A DNA stretch of 64,000 nucleotides from Tritrichomonas musculus (lineage: Eukaryota; Parabasalia; Tritrichomonadida; Tritrichomonadidae), in assembly GCA_039105265.1 (NCBI GenBank), contig JAPFFF010000012.1, forward strand, positions 372,001-436,000, in the 5' to 3' direction. Both the position numbers and the translations under genes were made by a program. The notes under the pieces are model-generated. The model was not told the origin of the DNA and did not search any database. It was given only the letters and a program-made list of their open reading frames with translations. Each line of letters begins with the position of its first letter. Position 1 is the stretch's first letter. Positions 43,901 to 52,448 of this stretch are shown here, in pieces.

Positions 43901-46900
43901 TAACTTTTGCATTCATATCAAAAAGTTGTAAATTATGTAAAAATTGAGAATAAATTTTCTCTGAAACTGGGAAAACTCGCATTAAAGAGGTTAAAGTGTT
44001 TTGTGCGGATTTTCCAAGATGGTTATCGCAACCTCCTATGTTTAATAGGAATATCTGCCATGAATCAAGGTCCAAATTGACTTTGAAGGCAGGCTCGTTT
44101 GAGTCATTGTTTTCATTCGAATCATTGGAATCCTTTAAATCAATTGAATCTTTCAAGTAAAGACTTTCTTTATTATTTGGTTTGGTTGCTTTTGAAAAAA
44201 CAGAAACACGGTTAAATGGTGATGGTGGGTCTCTTTGATTATTGTACCTCAAAAAGCCAAACATTGTCTTTGAAAACTCCAGGAACGAGTGAAGTTGTTC
44301 TTCAAGAATGCAATTGTTTGGTTTAGGAGCAGTAAATGTTAGTTTTGTATGTGAAAATGAATTTGATTGGAAAAGGTCAAATGTTCTTTCTAGGAAGGAA
44401 AGAATGAGGAGAGTAAGTTCATTTGTAAGCCGAACTTCTTTGTTGTCAATTCTTCTTCTTAATGAGAAAAGAAGAGGAAGTAGAAAATGTTCATCTAATT
44501 TCGAATAACTTGAAACCATTGTCAAACATATTTCTGCATCTATTTCTGCTAAAAGAGCGAAATAAGGAGATTGACGATTCTTTTGATTTACTTGATCATC
44601 ATTCATTATTTCAATAAATAAATCAGCAAGTTTTGCCAGTGATTTATATTCAGATTTGGTGCATGAATTAAATAAGAATATTATTAAGTTTGCTATGTAA
44701 AGTTCATCAATATATTTTTTCTGTGATGATGGATTTGTAGAAAATGTGTTCTTTATGAAATCAATGATTGTCTTTCTTATTGCTGATAAATCATCTTTAT
44801 CGAGCTTTTCACGTAATTTTGAAGCAAATGCTGCTATTTCAAATTGATATAAAAACAAGAATTTGCTTTGCATCAGATCGTAATCGTTGAATGAAGAAGT
44901 ATCAGAAGTGGAATAATTTTTATATGAAATTGAAGAAAGAACATCGATTTTTGTAATATATGAAATATCTTCTGAATAGTTATCGAAGATATCACATACT
45001 GATGGCTTGTTTGAATTTCTTGAAATGTATTTACCAATATTATAGCCATGAAGTCTGATGTCATAGTTAGCGCTGCAAAGGCCAATACATGCTGCTTTAT
45101 TAAACATGAGACGATGCTTTTCACTGATTGAGAATTTTTTGTAACAAATTGAATCAAGAATGAGTTCAATTGTGTAAATTGTACGGAAGAGAACTTCATT
45201 TGATGATATTGTCCTTTTGTTGATAAAATGATCTACATAATCCATAATTTCTTCGACAATGTCATTGTTTTCAGATAGATGTATAATAGCCTGGAGGGAA
45301 CGAATCGAAGCTGCACTAACATCAGCTGATTCTGAGTAAAGGTTCATTGCAAGGTCTTCGATACAAAGAAGGCTCGGTTTTGCAATTGGTACGATACAAA
45401 TTGCAGAAGGAAGAATTAAATGATTTACTATATCAGGATTAAATGTTTTAAGTTGATGATCTTCATCTTGGAATAATGGAAGTGAAGCTAAATCAGAAGA
45501 AAACATTTTCTTCCATCGATTAATTACAGCTGTTACAACGGTTTTAGCTGTAGGCCTGGTATATGTTAAAGGTATTGATTCACTTTGATTATAATAATAA
45601 AGTTCATTTATATTATTGTGGTGTAACGTAACTGATTCAACAAAAGATCTGATTAAAAAGACTCTTAGCTTGGAAACTGTTTTTGTCCAATTATCAACTG
45701 CTGTAGGATCGTAGTTTGATGCTAGTGTTAAAGCTTTCTCTTGGAAATAGTTGATTAGATGTAAACGTTTTTTCTCGTCAATTGGGAAATGATAAGCAGA
45801 ATGAATAAGAACTCGGGCTGCTCCAAAAATAGCTTGGCCATGATCTTGGAGAAACAGTGATTTATGTCGAAATATTTTTTCAGGAAGCTTTGTTAAAATG
45901 AAGCTTTGTATATCTGCTGCTGCTATTTGAACAATAAATTCTGTCATCAAATCCTGATGAGGAGCAAAAACTGATGAATTGTCATATACAGAGTCAAACA
46001 TTTCATTAACAATGTGTAAATCTTTAATAATATGGAAATCAGGGGTGTATTGTTCACCATTATGATAAATTGCTTTATAATTAATACCAATTAGAAAAAT
46101 AATATAGCTATTTAAGAGTCTAAAAGAATGATCTGGGCTTTTAGCGTATTTTGTAAAATCTTGTAAATGTTTGCTCAAATCGTGTGCCTTAACTGCAAAA
46201 GTAATTAAAATTGCAAAGCATTCGAATGCTGGGCCTGAATAGTTTGTTGAGAGCATAGATTTTGCTTGTGGATAAACATCATTAATTAATCCTTTGGGAT
46301 TTCTAAAGCTATCATCTGACATGCAAAGATTGCCAACGAAATTTGTTAAAAATTTGTATATAGCACAATGAAGATCATAATTTTGTTTGATTGCTTTATT
46401 TGCGCTTTTTGAGAGTTGAGAAATTTGTTTTCGAATATTTTTATCAAGATCATGAACATCTCTAAAATAAATTTTACTGTAAAGATTAAAGTATATTGAT
46501 GGTTTATCATCAGTATAATCTTTGAAGGAAGAATTGTTTTTCAAATAATCAAGAGCTTGATTGTAAATAGAAGGATCTACTTTTGATAAATAAAAGAGTA
46601 CATTTGCGAATATTGAAGCAGAAATTGTCCTGAATTTGTTATACTGAGGATCTGTTATATTTGTAGAAATGATTGTTTTGATAAAAGTATAAATCTGTTT
46701 AGCGTCTTGTTGCTTTCGAGGAGATGAAAAATCAGCGTTTTCCACGATTTCAAGACAAAAAATAGCAGCAAGAACTTCAACGTATAAAGCAATACCGTAA
46801 CGTGAATGTTGATTAGACCAATCTATTTGAGGCTGAGGTTGTCTAATGAAAGCAATAAATGTGTTTAAAGTATTTAAGTTTGGTTGTTTTTCAGATGTTG

Positions 46901-47153
46901 CGTTAATATGAGGAAGTAAATCATAAAAAATTTTAATTGAACCAAATGGCGCTTCTGATGCGATTGAAGCTGTGTTTTGCAATATATCTCTGAATTTAGA
47001 AAGATCATCAAAATAGCCTTGTAAATATTTATAAAAATCTGCCAGTTGATAATTCGCACCTCCATTTTGGATTGTTGTAAGAATTTCTGTAGCATTTTTG
47101 CTAAAAGAGCTGAAAAGATTTCTTATTTGAAGTTCTAAAATATTTTCAGACAT
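40959..47153 (-). CDS. Very large helical-repeat protein (2064 residues)
   Basis: The protein is rich in Leu, Ile, Ser and Phe and reads as long helical repeats throughout, with low-complexity Asp/Glu/Asn/Ser loops at about 1010-1050 and 1400-1490. There is no kinase, GTPase or membrane motif. A segment around residues 670-740 (repeated helices ending IGLCSANYDIRLHGYNIGKY) recalls solenoid scaffolds such as the Furry/Mor2/Tao3 cell-morphogenesis family, but this is a faint resemblance and not an assignment. The ATG is the first in frame and gives MSENILELQ. The even codon use argues for a conserved housekeeping scaffold. Confidence 0.75.
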   Translation of the reverse strand: MSENILELQIRNLFSSFSKNATEILTTIQNGGANYQLADFYKYLQGYFDDLSKFRDILQNTASIASEAPFGSIKIFYDLLPHINATSEKQPNLNTLNTFIAFIRQPQPQIDWSNQHSRYGIALYVEVLAAIFCLEIVENADFSSPRKQQDAKQIYTFIKTIISTNITDPQYNKFRTISASIFANVLFYLSKVDPSIYNQALDYLKNNSSFKDYTDDKPSIYFNLYSKIYFRDVHDLDKNIRKQISQLSKSANKAIKQNYDLHCAIYKFLTNFVGNLCMSDDSFRNPKGLINDVYPQAKSMLSTNYSGPAFECFAILITFAVKAHDLSKHLQDFTKYAKSPDHSFRLLNSYIIFLIGINYKAIYHNGEQYTPDFHIIKDLHIVNEMFDSVYDNSSVFAPHQDLMTEFIVQIAAADIQSFILTKLPEKIFRHKSLFLQDHGQAIFGAARVLIHSAYHFPIDEKKRLHLINYFQEKALTLASNYDPTAVDNWTKTVSKLRVFLIRSFVESVTLHHNNINELYYYNQSESIPLTYTRPTAKTVVTAVINRWKKMFSSDLASLPLFQDEDHQLKTFNPDIVNHLILPSAICIVPIAKPSLLCIEDLAMNLYSESADVSAASIRSLQAIIHLSENNDIVEEIMDYVDHFINKRTISSNEVLFRTIYTIELILDSICYKKFSISEKHRLMFNKAACIGLCSANYDIRLHGYNIGKYISRNSNKPSVCDIFDNYSEDISYITKIDVLSSISYKNYSTSDTSSFNDYDLMQSKFLFLYQFEIAAFASKLREKLDKDDLSAIRKTIIDFIKNTFSTNPSSQKKYIDELYIANLIIFLFNSCTKSEYKSLAKLADLFIEIMNDDQVNQKNRQSPYFALLAEIDAEICLTMVSSYSKLDEHFLLPLLFSLRRRIDNKEVRLTNELTLLILSFLERTFDLFQSNSFSHTKLTFTAPKPNNCILEEQLHSFLEFSKTMFGFLRYNNQRDPPSPFNRVSVFSKATKPNNKESLYLKDSIDLKDSNDSNENNDSNEPAFKVNLDLDSWQIFLLNIGGCDNHLGKSAQNTLTSLMRVFPVSEKIYSQFLHNLQLFDMNAKVINSLLIQSILYMQYSYKYMLCDFIINESHIKMSYFKALASLFREASSVDQVIKDVEKSMRNEPTLQDKSFYDIIYKHAGSLLALSFYYILLSDGLERGAGFRVLQSISIGLAISRNNISPKLCHRIEELRPHIVNSQHSNTALESCASLSKVLASEFSFLSEQFVFSIFTVISKEESLSLIVLPWIKSINLSSVNNHQKVITPTESYFTMFTADTFITCLLSLPSSKNVLRIIAKVIEEQEKDSLDIFEFIFIKIFTSKLHKKSNAKRYATIIVYLYTLYPEKVLKMLMNILSFDYWQYNRVQFNKMDALFDISKFLSQLAGMSTASSTDKVPTDGDSHNSDKKKPTSSSKQEESMVDFYQNSNGSILMNTPINSHSNPNYGSNQSFTKNVQEDDDGDEEDDDIYKTTVTFVLSIMLYCVNEKKEPFESFLPDLVLFSYVNINEYPSMCLPILSALLPFDGSDDEELHNFILQLDLPVRERLSVQSLAWGLCCGDLDIALNGLAFFRFVGLEVTDDIVDAVLKSLFVVSSVLYERTHKIQVPAEKQWLYQVLDMKKEPDYRLTMCYVENLINILSMAEPRKDVFYTVTSILNLSGDDTSSVLNASIIYITKMLSSPDFAHKMSKEEFPNDFKGLIPMIASCCFDQNTTNYFFDFFRVIQNSKSDLKQLGYNAKETKYLYEIIETIMNVIDSEKSQTVLTENSLSKYPVRDLNIILMLLTQFLFKMKGNHQPLIYDLCVQILATNVDDEYVEMLARPIKADKNFSNFHSITELLKAINKHGVEIAQQPFLGSKLSFPKLSFKIDYAKSMGEEKNPSKDNTINETFPYLMPSDTGFLNCPIMSTIKTSVERVLAQPFTDWSDLMFKCCSIELEEKVIDDKKQLMFKYVNRETFKKWTHEIALYVDDDDDKVVLYNIEPPQLPKPKEVMDEQEKIDTMEINTIDTVTTDLFLPTSDLIESIGHDDVFKGLNLPTVVNAQIGLY

Positions 47154-47464
47154 TTTAACATTTCATAAAGAACGATATAAACGGTCTCCATTTTATATAA
47201 AAAATTAGAAAAAAACGAGAATATGAAATTTATATTAAAGAGAAAGTTCTTAAAACATGATATCAATTCTAAAATATTAAAATTCAAAATTTTTGTAATA
47301 AACAAAATAACCATAAATGGCACTACAAGGGAATTTCATAAGCATGTACAGTCTAGCCTATTGCTGAAAATTGTAAAAGATTAAATAAATAAAGAAGTAA
47401 GGAAAAAAAAAAAAAAAATGATTTAAAATATTGTATGTAAATAAAATAAATTTTATTCGTTTAT
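47154..47464. other. AT-rich spacer
   Basis: It holds the promoter of the large helical-repeat gene on its left and a 3' end on its right, with an A homopolymer near 47403-47418. No other feature is visible. Confidence 0.4.
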
Positions 47465-50400
47465 TTAAATTGCATCACGTAATACATTAAGATTATATTG
47501 TTTTTGGAGTTTCTTAAACACCGGAGCAGGATCGTATGTTGGCTCAGCGACTTGCTTTGGAAAAGACCAATTTGGCTGTTCGTATTGATCTGGTTTTGGC
47601 TTTGGTGCAGATTCGGCGAAAGAAGAAACAGCGCCTGAGTCTTTATTAGCGAATTTTTTGTTTTCAGATTGATTGGATTCCGATTCAGAAGCGGAGTCAG
47701 AGTCCATAATTGCTCTCTTTCTTGGCTCTCTTTTATAAGTAGACTTTCTGCTTGACTTCTTCTTTGGTTCAGATGATTCTTCTTCCTCATCTTCATATTG
47801 TCTCTTGCTCTTTGATTGTTTTCTGTCTTTTCGGCTTGATTTTTTCCTTGGTTCATATAACTCTTCCTCTTCATCTTCGTATTGCCTCTTTCTCTTATTG
47901 CTGCCTTTAGAAGCTTTGCTGTTCTTTCGGCTCGATTTACTTCTTGCTTCGCTTGATTCTTCCTCTTCGTCCTCATATTGTCTCTTTCGTTTGCTGCTTT
48001 TAGAAACTTTGCTGTTCTTACGGCTTGATTTGTGTCTTGGATCGCTTTCTTCTTCCTCATCATCATCATCTTCATATTGTTGTTTTCGTTTGTTACTCTT
48101 GGAAAGTTTACTATCCTTCCTTCCTTTCTTCCTTGGTTCATCTTCTTCCTCTTCTTCATCATCTTCATATTGTTGTTTTCGTTTGTTACTCTTGGAAAGT
48201 TTACTATCCTTCCTTCCTTTCTTCCTTGGTTCATCTTCTTCCTCTTCTTCATCATCTTCATATTGTTGTTTTCGTTTGTTACTCTTGGAAAGTTTACTAT
48301 CCTTCCTTCCTTTCTTCCTTGGTTCATCTTCTTCTTCCTCATCATCATCATATTCATATTGTCGTTTTCGTTTGTTACTCTTGGAAAGTTTACTATCCTT
48401 CCTTCCTTTCTTCCTTGGTTCATCTTCTTCTTCCTCATCATCATCATATTCATATTGTCGTTTTCGTTTGTTACTCTTGGAAAGTTTACTATCCTTCCTT
48501 CCTTTCTTCCTTGGTTCATCTTCTTCTTCCTCTTCATCATCTTCTTCATATTGTTGTTTTCGTTTGTTACTCTTGGAAAGTTTACTGTCTTTTCTTCCTT
48601 TCTTTCTTGGTTCATCATCTTCTTCTTCGTCATCATCGTCATCAATTTGTTTCTTTCGCTTGTTTTTAGATGATTTGCTATCTTTCCTGCCTGATTTCTT
48701 CTTTGAATCTTTTTGATCCTCTTCTTCGTCCTCACCAAGATGCCTATTCTTGTTACTCTTGGAATGCTTTATGTCGCTTTGATCTTCTTCCTCTTCGTTT
48801 TTATTCTTTGGATCTGATTCATTTACATCATTTCCAGATGGTTTGTGATCTTCTTGTTCCAATGTTAAATTGCGTGCTTCTTTTTCTGGAACTGTTTCAT
48901 CCAATTGTTTTATTAGTTCTTTGTTCATGTAAATTGGAAATTCTAATTTATCTTCAATTCGAAAGATTGCAAATGGAGGTTCTGGAACTTTTTCTTCTTT
49001 TTTATCTTTATCCTTCCCTTTGTCATTTGACTTCTTTTTACTGCTTTTCTTATCATCTTTCTTTTTCTTTTTGTCTTTGCTTTTGGATTCCTCATTTTCA
49101 TCATCTTTCTTTGTACCTTTTTCTTCAACATATGTAGCTGTTCCATATGAAAGTTGAGATAAGTTATTTCTAAGTTTCTTTATGTCATTTGATGAAATTG
49201 CATCTTTATCCTTTGATTTTAAAGATTCAATTTCTTCGTCTAGGTAACTTACATTGATTGCTCGTTGTGACTTAGCAAGACTATTTGTAAATGAGAGTAA
49301 TTCTTTGATATTGTTAACATTGCAATCATCAACATTGATTGTTTCGAGTGAATTAATGGAGGCAGCAAGTTCTGATATAGCTTGTAATCCATCGGATTCT
49401 ATTTTTTGTGAGTGAAAGTCAATTATCTTGAGTTTCGATGCTCCACTTAATTTTTCAATAAAATCTTTAATGTTGGGTCCAACTGAATGATCTGTGCTTC
49501 CATAAGCGTAAAACTCTTCTAAAGATCCAAGTTGTGAAACAGCTTCACCAAATTCTGGCAAGTTGCTGGCTTTGTCAAGAGCTAAGTTAGCTCGTAATAT
49601 CTTTAAATTAGAGCATTTACTAAGGAATTCGCTAAATTCAGAGCTAATTGGATTTCCACTCCAATTTAATTCGGTTAATTGAGATGGATTGCAATTTTTA
49701 AGGTAGCCAATGATTTCTGACCAACCAGATTCATCGTCAAGTTGAGCATAGCCAAGATTTAATTTGATTCCATGTCGATAATTATCTTCAAATAAAAGCT
49801 TCAAAAATGAGAGAAGAGAATCTTTTGTCCATTGAACATTAGAAACATCAACAACCTGAAGTGTTTGTGGAAGCAATTTCTTATCGAAAGTAATATTGCC
49901 TGATTTATTTCCACTTAAATTGATCATTTCAAGATTTTCAAAGTTTTTATTTTGAAGATCATCTATAAATTCTCCAATTTTAATGTTACTATTTGAAATA
50001 GATAATGAGCGTAAAAATGTTGTGTATTGTACGAGTTCGGTTATATTAACTGTACAATGGTCTAAGTTGAGCATTTGTAAGCTTTCTTCAACTTTTTCTA
50101 ATGATTGATAAAAGCTAGATGGTATATCACTTTTCTGAATTGAAAGTGAGACATATTTATTATTGGAAGCTAGGTCAATCAATTTTTCAAGATTTGAGTC
50201 TGATAATTTGCACTCGACAAGACTTATTCCAGTTAATTTATTTGATTCTGCAGATTCTGGACTTTGCGATAGAGAATCATAAAAATTGTCGAACGAATCG
50301 TCCCCAAGGCCTGAAACTAATAAATGTGCAAATGGCAATGGTTGGTTATTTTCAAGTAAAGATGGAAATCGAGGTAGCTCAACGCTTTCAATAAAATCTG

Positions 50401-50959
50401 CATCTTTAAGAACGCCATAAAAAGCGGAATCTGTATTGTCTACATCTGTAATTCTTAATACTTTAAAATGTGATTGAAGTGTTTTTAGAAAATTGGTATC
50501 AATTTTTTCTTTGTCTTCATTGTGGTCCTTAACAAGATATCTGGTTGTTGGAATAGTACATTTTTCATCAGTTCCAGTTGAATCTTCCTTTGCTTTAATA
50601 TCTAATTTGGCCGCTTCTTGTTGTGTCAATATTTTTGAAAGATAGTCAACAATCACCTTATTAATTTTGTCGATCTCTTTTGATTCTAAAATAACTTTTT
50701 TTGTTTTATCTTCTTTATTATATCCAATTTCTATTTTCTTATCAGCAAAATTGATTGATGTAATTTGGTCATAATATATTAAATTTTCAAATTTGGACTG
50801 TTTTTTATCACAAAAAGCAATATAGTAATTTGTCAGAGCAATAAAATAACCACTATTAGGCTTTCCATCATTCACGGTGAATTTCGTTAGTGCGTTTTGA
50901 TATACTACTCTATTCCCTTTTTTAGCAAGTCCTGATATTTTGTCGTTGTCTTTTCCCAT
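47465..50959 (-). CDS. CARMIL-like leucine-rich-repeat protein with charged repeat tail
   Basis: The frame opens at a TTG at 51001, but I choose the ATG at 50959 (MGKDNDKISG), giving 1164 residues. A PH-like segment (about 10-115) precedes leucine-rich repeats (about 190-590; for example LTGISLVECKLSDSNLEKL and LTELNWSGNPISSEF), the order found in CARMIL proteins that regulate actin capping. Residues about 640-1110 are highly charged. At least seven near-identical units of about 31 residues repeat EPRKKGRKDSKLSKSNKRK after an Asp/Glu run. The end (QPNWSFPKQVAEPTYDPAP) is non-repetitive. I saw no clear capping-protein-binding motif. The basic/acidic tail could serve in nuclear targeting or as a flexible linker. 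Confidence 0.85.
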   Translation of the reverse strand: MGKDNDKISGLAKKGNRVVYQNALTKFTVNDGKPNSGYFIALTNYYIAFCDKKQSKFENLIYYDQITSINFADKKIEIGYNKEDKTKKVILESKEIDKINKVIVDYLSKILTQQEAAKLDIKAKEDSTGTDEKCTIPTTRYLVKDHNEDKEKIDTNFLKTLQSHFKVLRITDVDNTDSAFYGVLKDADFIESVELPRFPSLLENNQPLPFAHLLVSGLGDDSFDNFYDSLSQSPESAESNKLTGISLVECKLSDSNLEKLIDLASNNKYVSLSIQKSDIPSSFYQSLEKVEESLQMLNLDHCTVNITELVQYTTFLRSLSISNSNIKIGEFIDDLQNKNFENLEMINLSGNKSGNITFDKKLLPQTLQVVDVSNVQWTKDSLLSFLKLLFEDNYRHGIKLNLGYAQLDDESGWSEIIGYLKNCNPSQLTELNWSGNPISSEFSEFLSKCSNLKILRANLALDKASNLPEFGEAVSQLGSLEEFYAYGSTDHSVGPNIKDFIEKLSGASKLKIIDFHSQKIESDGLQAISELAASINSLETINVDDCNVNNIKELLSFTNSLAKSQRAINVSYLDEEIESLKSKDKDAISSNDIKKLRNNLSQLSYGTATYVEEKGTKKDDENEESKSKDKKKKKDDKKSSKKKSNDKGKDKDKKEEKVPEPPFAIFRIEDKLEFPIYMNKELIKQLDETVPEKEARNLTLEQEDHKPSGNDVNESDPKNKNEEEEDQSDIKHSKSNKNRHLGEDEEEDQKDSKKKSGRKDSKSSKNKRKKQIDDDDDEEEDDEPRKKGRKDSKLSKSNKRKQQYEEDDEEEEEDEPRKKGRKDSKLSKSNKRKRQYEYDDDEEEEDEPRKKGRKDSKLSKSNKRKRQYEYDDDEEEEDEPRKKGRKDSKLSKSNKRKQQYEDDEEEEEDEPRKKGRKDSKLSKSNKRKQQYEDDEEEEEDEPRKKGRKDSKLSKSNKRKQQYEDDDDEEEESDPRHKSSRKNSKVSKSSKRKRQYEDEEEESSEARSKSSRKNSKASKGSNKRKRQYEDEEEELYEPRKKSSRKDRKQSKSKRQYEDEEEESSEPKKKSSRKSTYKREPRKRAIMDSDSASESESNQSENKKFANKDSGAVSSFAESAPKPKPDQYEQPNWSFPKQVAEPTYDPAPVFKKLQKQYNLNVLRDAI
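47750..48680. repeat. 93-bp-class tandem repeats encoding the charged tail
   Basis: Coding tandem repeats of about 87-96 bp lie inside the CARMIL-like gene. The most regular copies fall at about 48060-48620 and differ mainly in the number of Asp/Glu codons. Units near 47750-48050 are more diverged. All length changes keep the reading frame. Confidence 0.9.
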
Positions 50960-51354
50960 TTTTTGTTTCTGTTTTTTTTTGAATACTTTCAAGTTTTTCA
51001 ACTCTTTAACTTTTCAATTTTGGTTTTTTATTAATTGAATAGTTTTTTGAAAGATTGTATTTTTTCATTATCATTTGTTGAAATTTTTTATAATGTGTTG
51101 ATTATTTTATTATAATATGCATTAAATCCATTATTTTATAAAAAGAGAAAAAAAAATGATTCATCAAGTTAGTATATTATCTATTTTATTTGAAAAAGGA
51201 AATTGTTTACAACATCTGGTATTTGCATTTCATTAATAAATACATCTTTTTTATGAAAGCAATAGAAAAAATGATTTAAAATATTATTTAGAAATTCTAA
51301 ATAACAAATATTCAAATTATATGATGCAAGATGAAACATAGTACATGATAATGT

Positions 51355-52119
51355 TCAGAGAAAGCATTCAATGCCTTTTTTGGTTTTTAATTCTCGAGCA
51401 ACAATTTGAGCTGGTAATGGGCACGATGAAACAGAAAGCTTCTGGATAATTTCATAAGCTTTTGTGTTTTTATTGATAATATGTGGAACAATGGTAGAGA
51501 GAATAAATTTCATTCCTTCATTTGATGCGACTGCAGTCTTGACAATTTCATCTATGGGCATTTCTAAGATATATTTACTAATTAAATTTCCATATTGATT
51601 CAAAAGTTTAGGCTGTTCCTGAGTAGCAATTAGTGCAGAGTGTGCAATTTGATTTTCTAAAATAGAATTGGGAATTTGTTCGTTATTTAAAATTTGTGAT
51701 GCAACAATATATGGTGAAAAATCGTGCGATGTCGATGCATAAATTACATTTGTGGTAGCTTTTGATCTAATATGATTGGAGATAATTGTTTTGGCTTTTT
51801 CTCTTCCATTAGGAATATTTTTTACAAATGCTCGAATGATCATTCCAAGAATTTGTCGATCTTTTTGATCATTTAATATAGATAATGCATATTTAAGTAA
51901 AAATTCTGGTAAGATTTTTGCGTTTTCAGGAGGTCGTATAAATTTGAATTCGTTTATATAATTGTATAATCCAGAAAAATAGTTTTCATCTTGAAGAATC
52001 AGCGAATATTGATATGATTTTTGAATGATTTTCTCGATATTCTTTTCTTTCCATTTTCGAATGTCTTGAAACTTTTCGAAATTTTTCTTAAATCTGGAAA
52101 TATCTTCATCACTGATCAT
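51355..52119 (-). CDS. Conserved-looking helical protein of unknown function
   Basis: The 254-residue product begins MISDEDISRFKKNFEKF and is helical throughout, with alternating amphipathic helices (for example ILPEFLLKYALSIL and RQILGMIIRAFVKN) that suggest a small armadillo/HEAT-like bundle. I recognise no catalytic motif, signal peptide or membrane segment. It sits between two large genes on the same strand, each with its own upstream gap of over 300 bases. The sequence is clearly coding, but the family is not recognised. Confidence 0.75.
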   Translation of the reverse strand: MISDEDISRFKKNFEKFQDIRKWKEKNIEKIIQKSYQYSLILQDENYFSGLYNYINEFKFIRPPENAKILPEFLLKYALSILNDQKDRQILGMIIRAFVKNIPNGREKAKTIISNHIRSKATTNVIYASTSHDFSPYIVASQILNNEQIPNSILENQIAHSALIATQEQPKLLNQYGNLISKYILEMPIDEIVKTAVASNEGMKFILSTIVPHIINKNTKAYEIIQKLSVSSCPLPAQIVARELKTKKGIECFL

Positions 52120-52448
52120 TGCTAATTTTCATTTAATTTGATCAAATTGAAAACAAATTAGAACAGAAAAAGTTTGGTATAAAAGGGAAATGAAAATATA
52201 TTTTTAGCCTCACAGGGTTATCTAAATTTTCATTACAAATTGTTTTAAGCCCTTAGGTTTGAGTATTAAAAAATATTGTAATATTAAATATTGCATAAAA
52301 CATATTTTATAATATAAATATTTCAACATTCAAATAAAATGAAAAAAAAAGCTCTGATTTCATTAAAAAAAAATTAAAATAATATGATATGACCTTAAGG
52401 TACTGAATAGATTCTTATGTATGCATTTTTTATAAAACATTAACATGA
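52120..52448. other. AT-rich spacer
   Basis: Between two genes on the minus strand. It should contain the promoter of the small helical gene and the 3' end of the 1554-residue gene. No distinct motif is visible. Confidence 0.4.

Noticed and set aside
47805-48716. Long + strand and alternative-frame ORFs rich in Ser, Leu or Phe opposite the CARMIL-like tail
   Set aside because: They mirror the Asp/Glu/Lys-rich tandem repeats, which stay open in all frames; the minus-strand frame continues a proper LRR protein.
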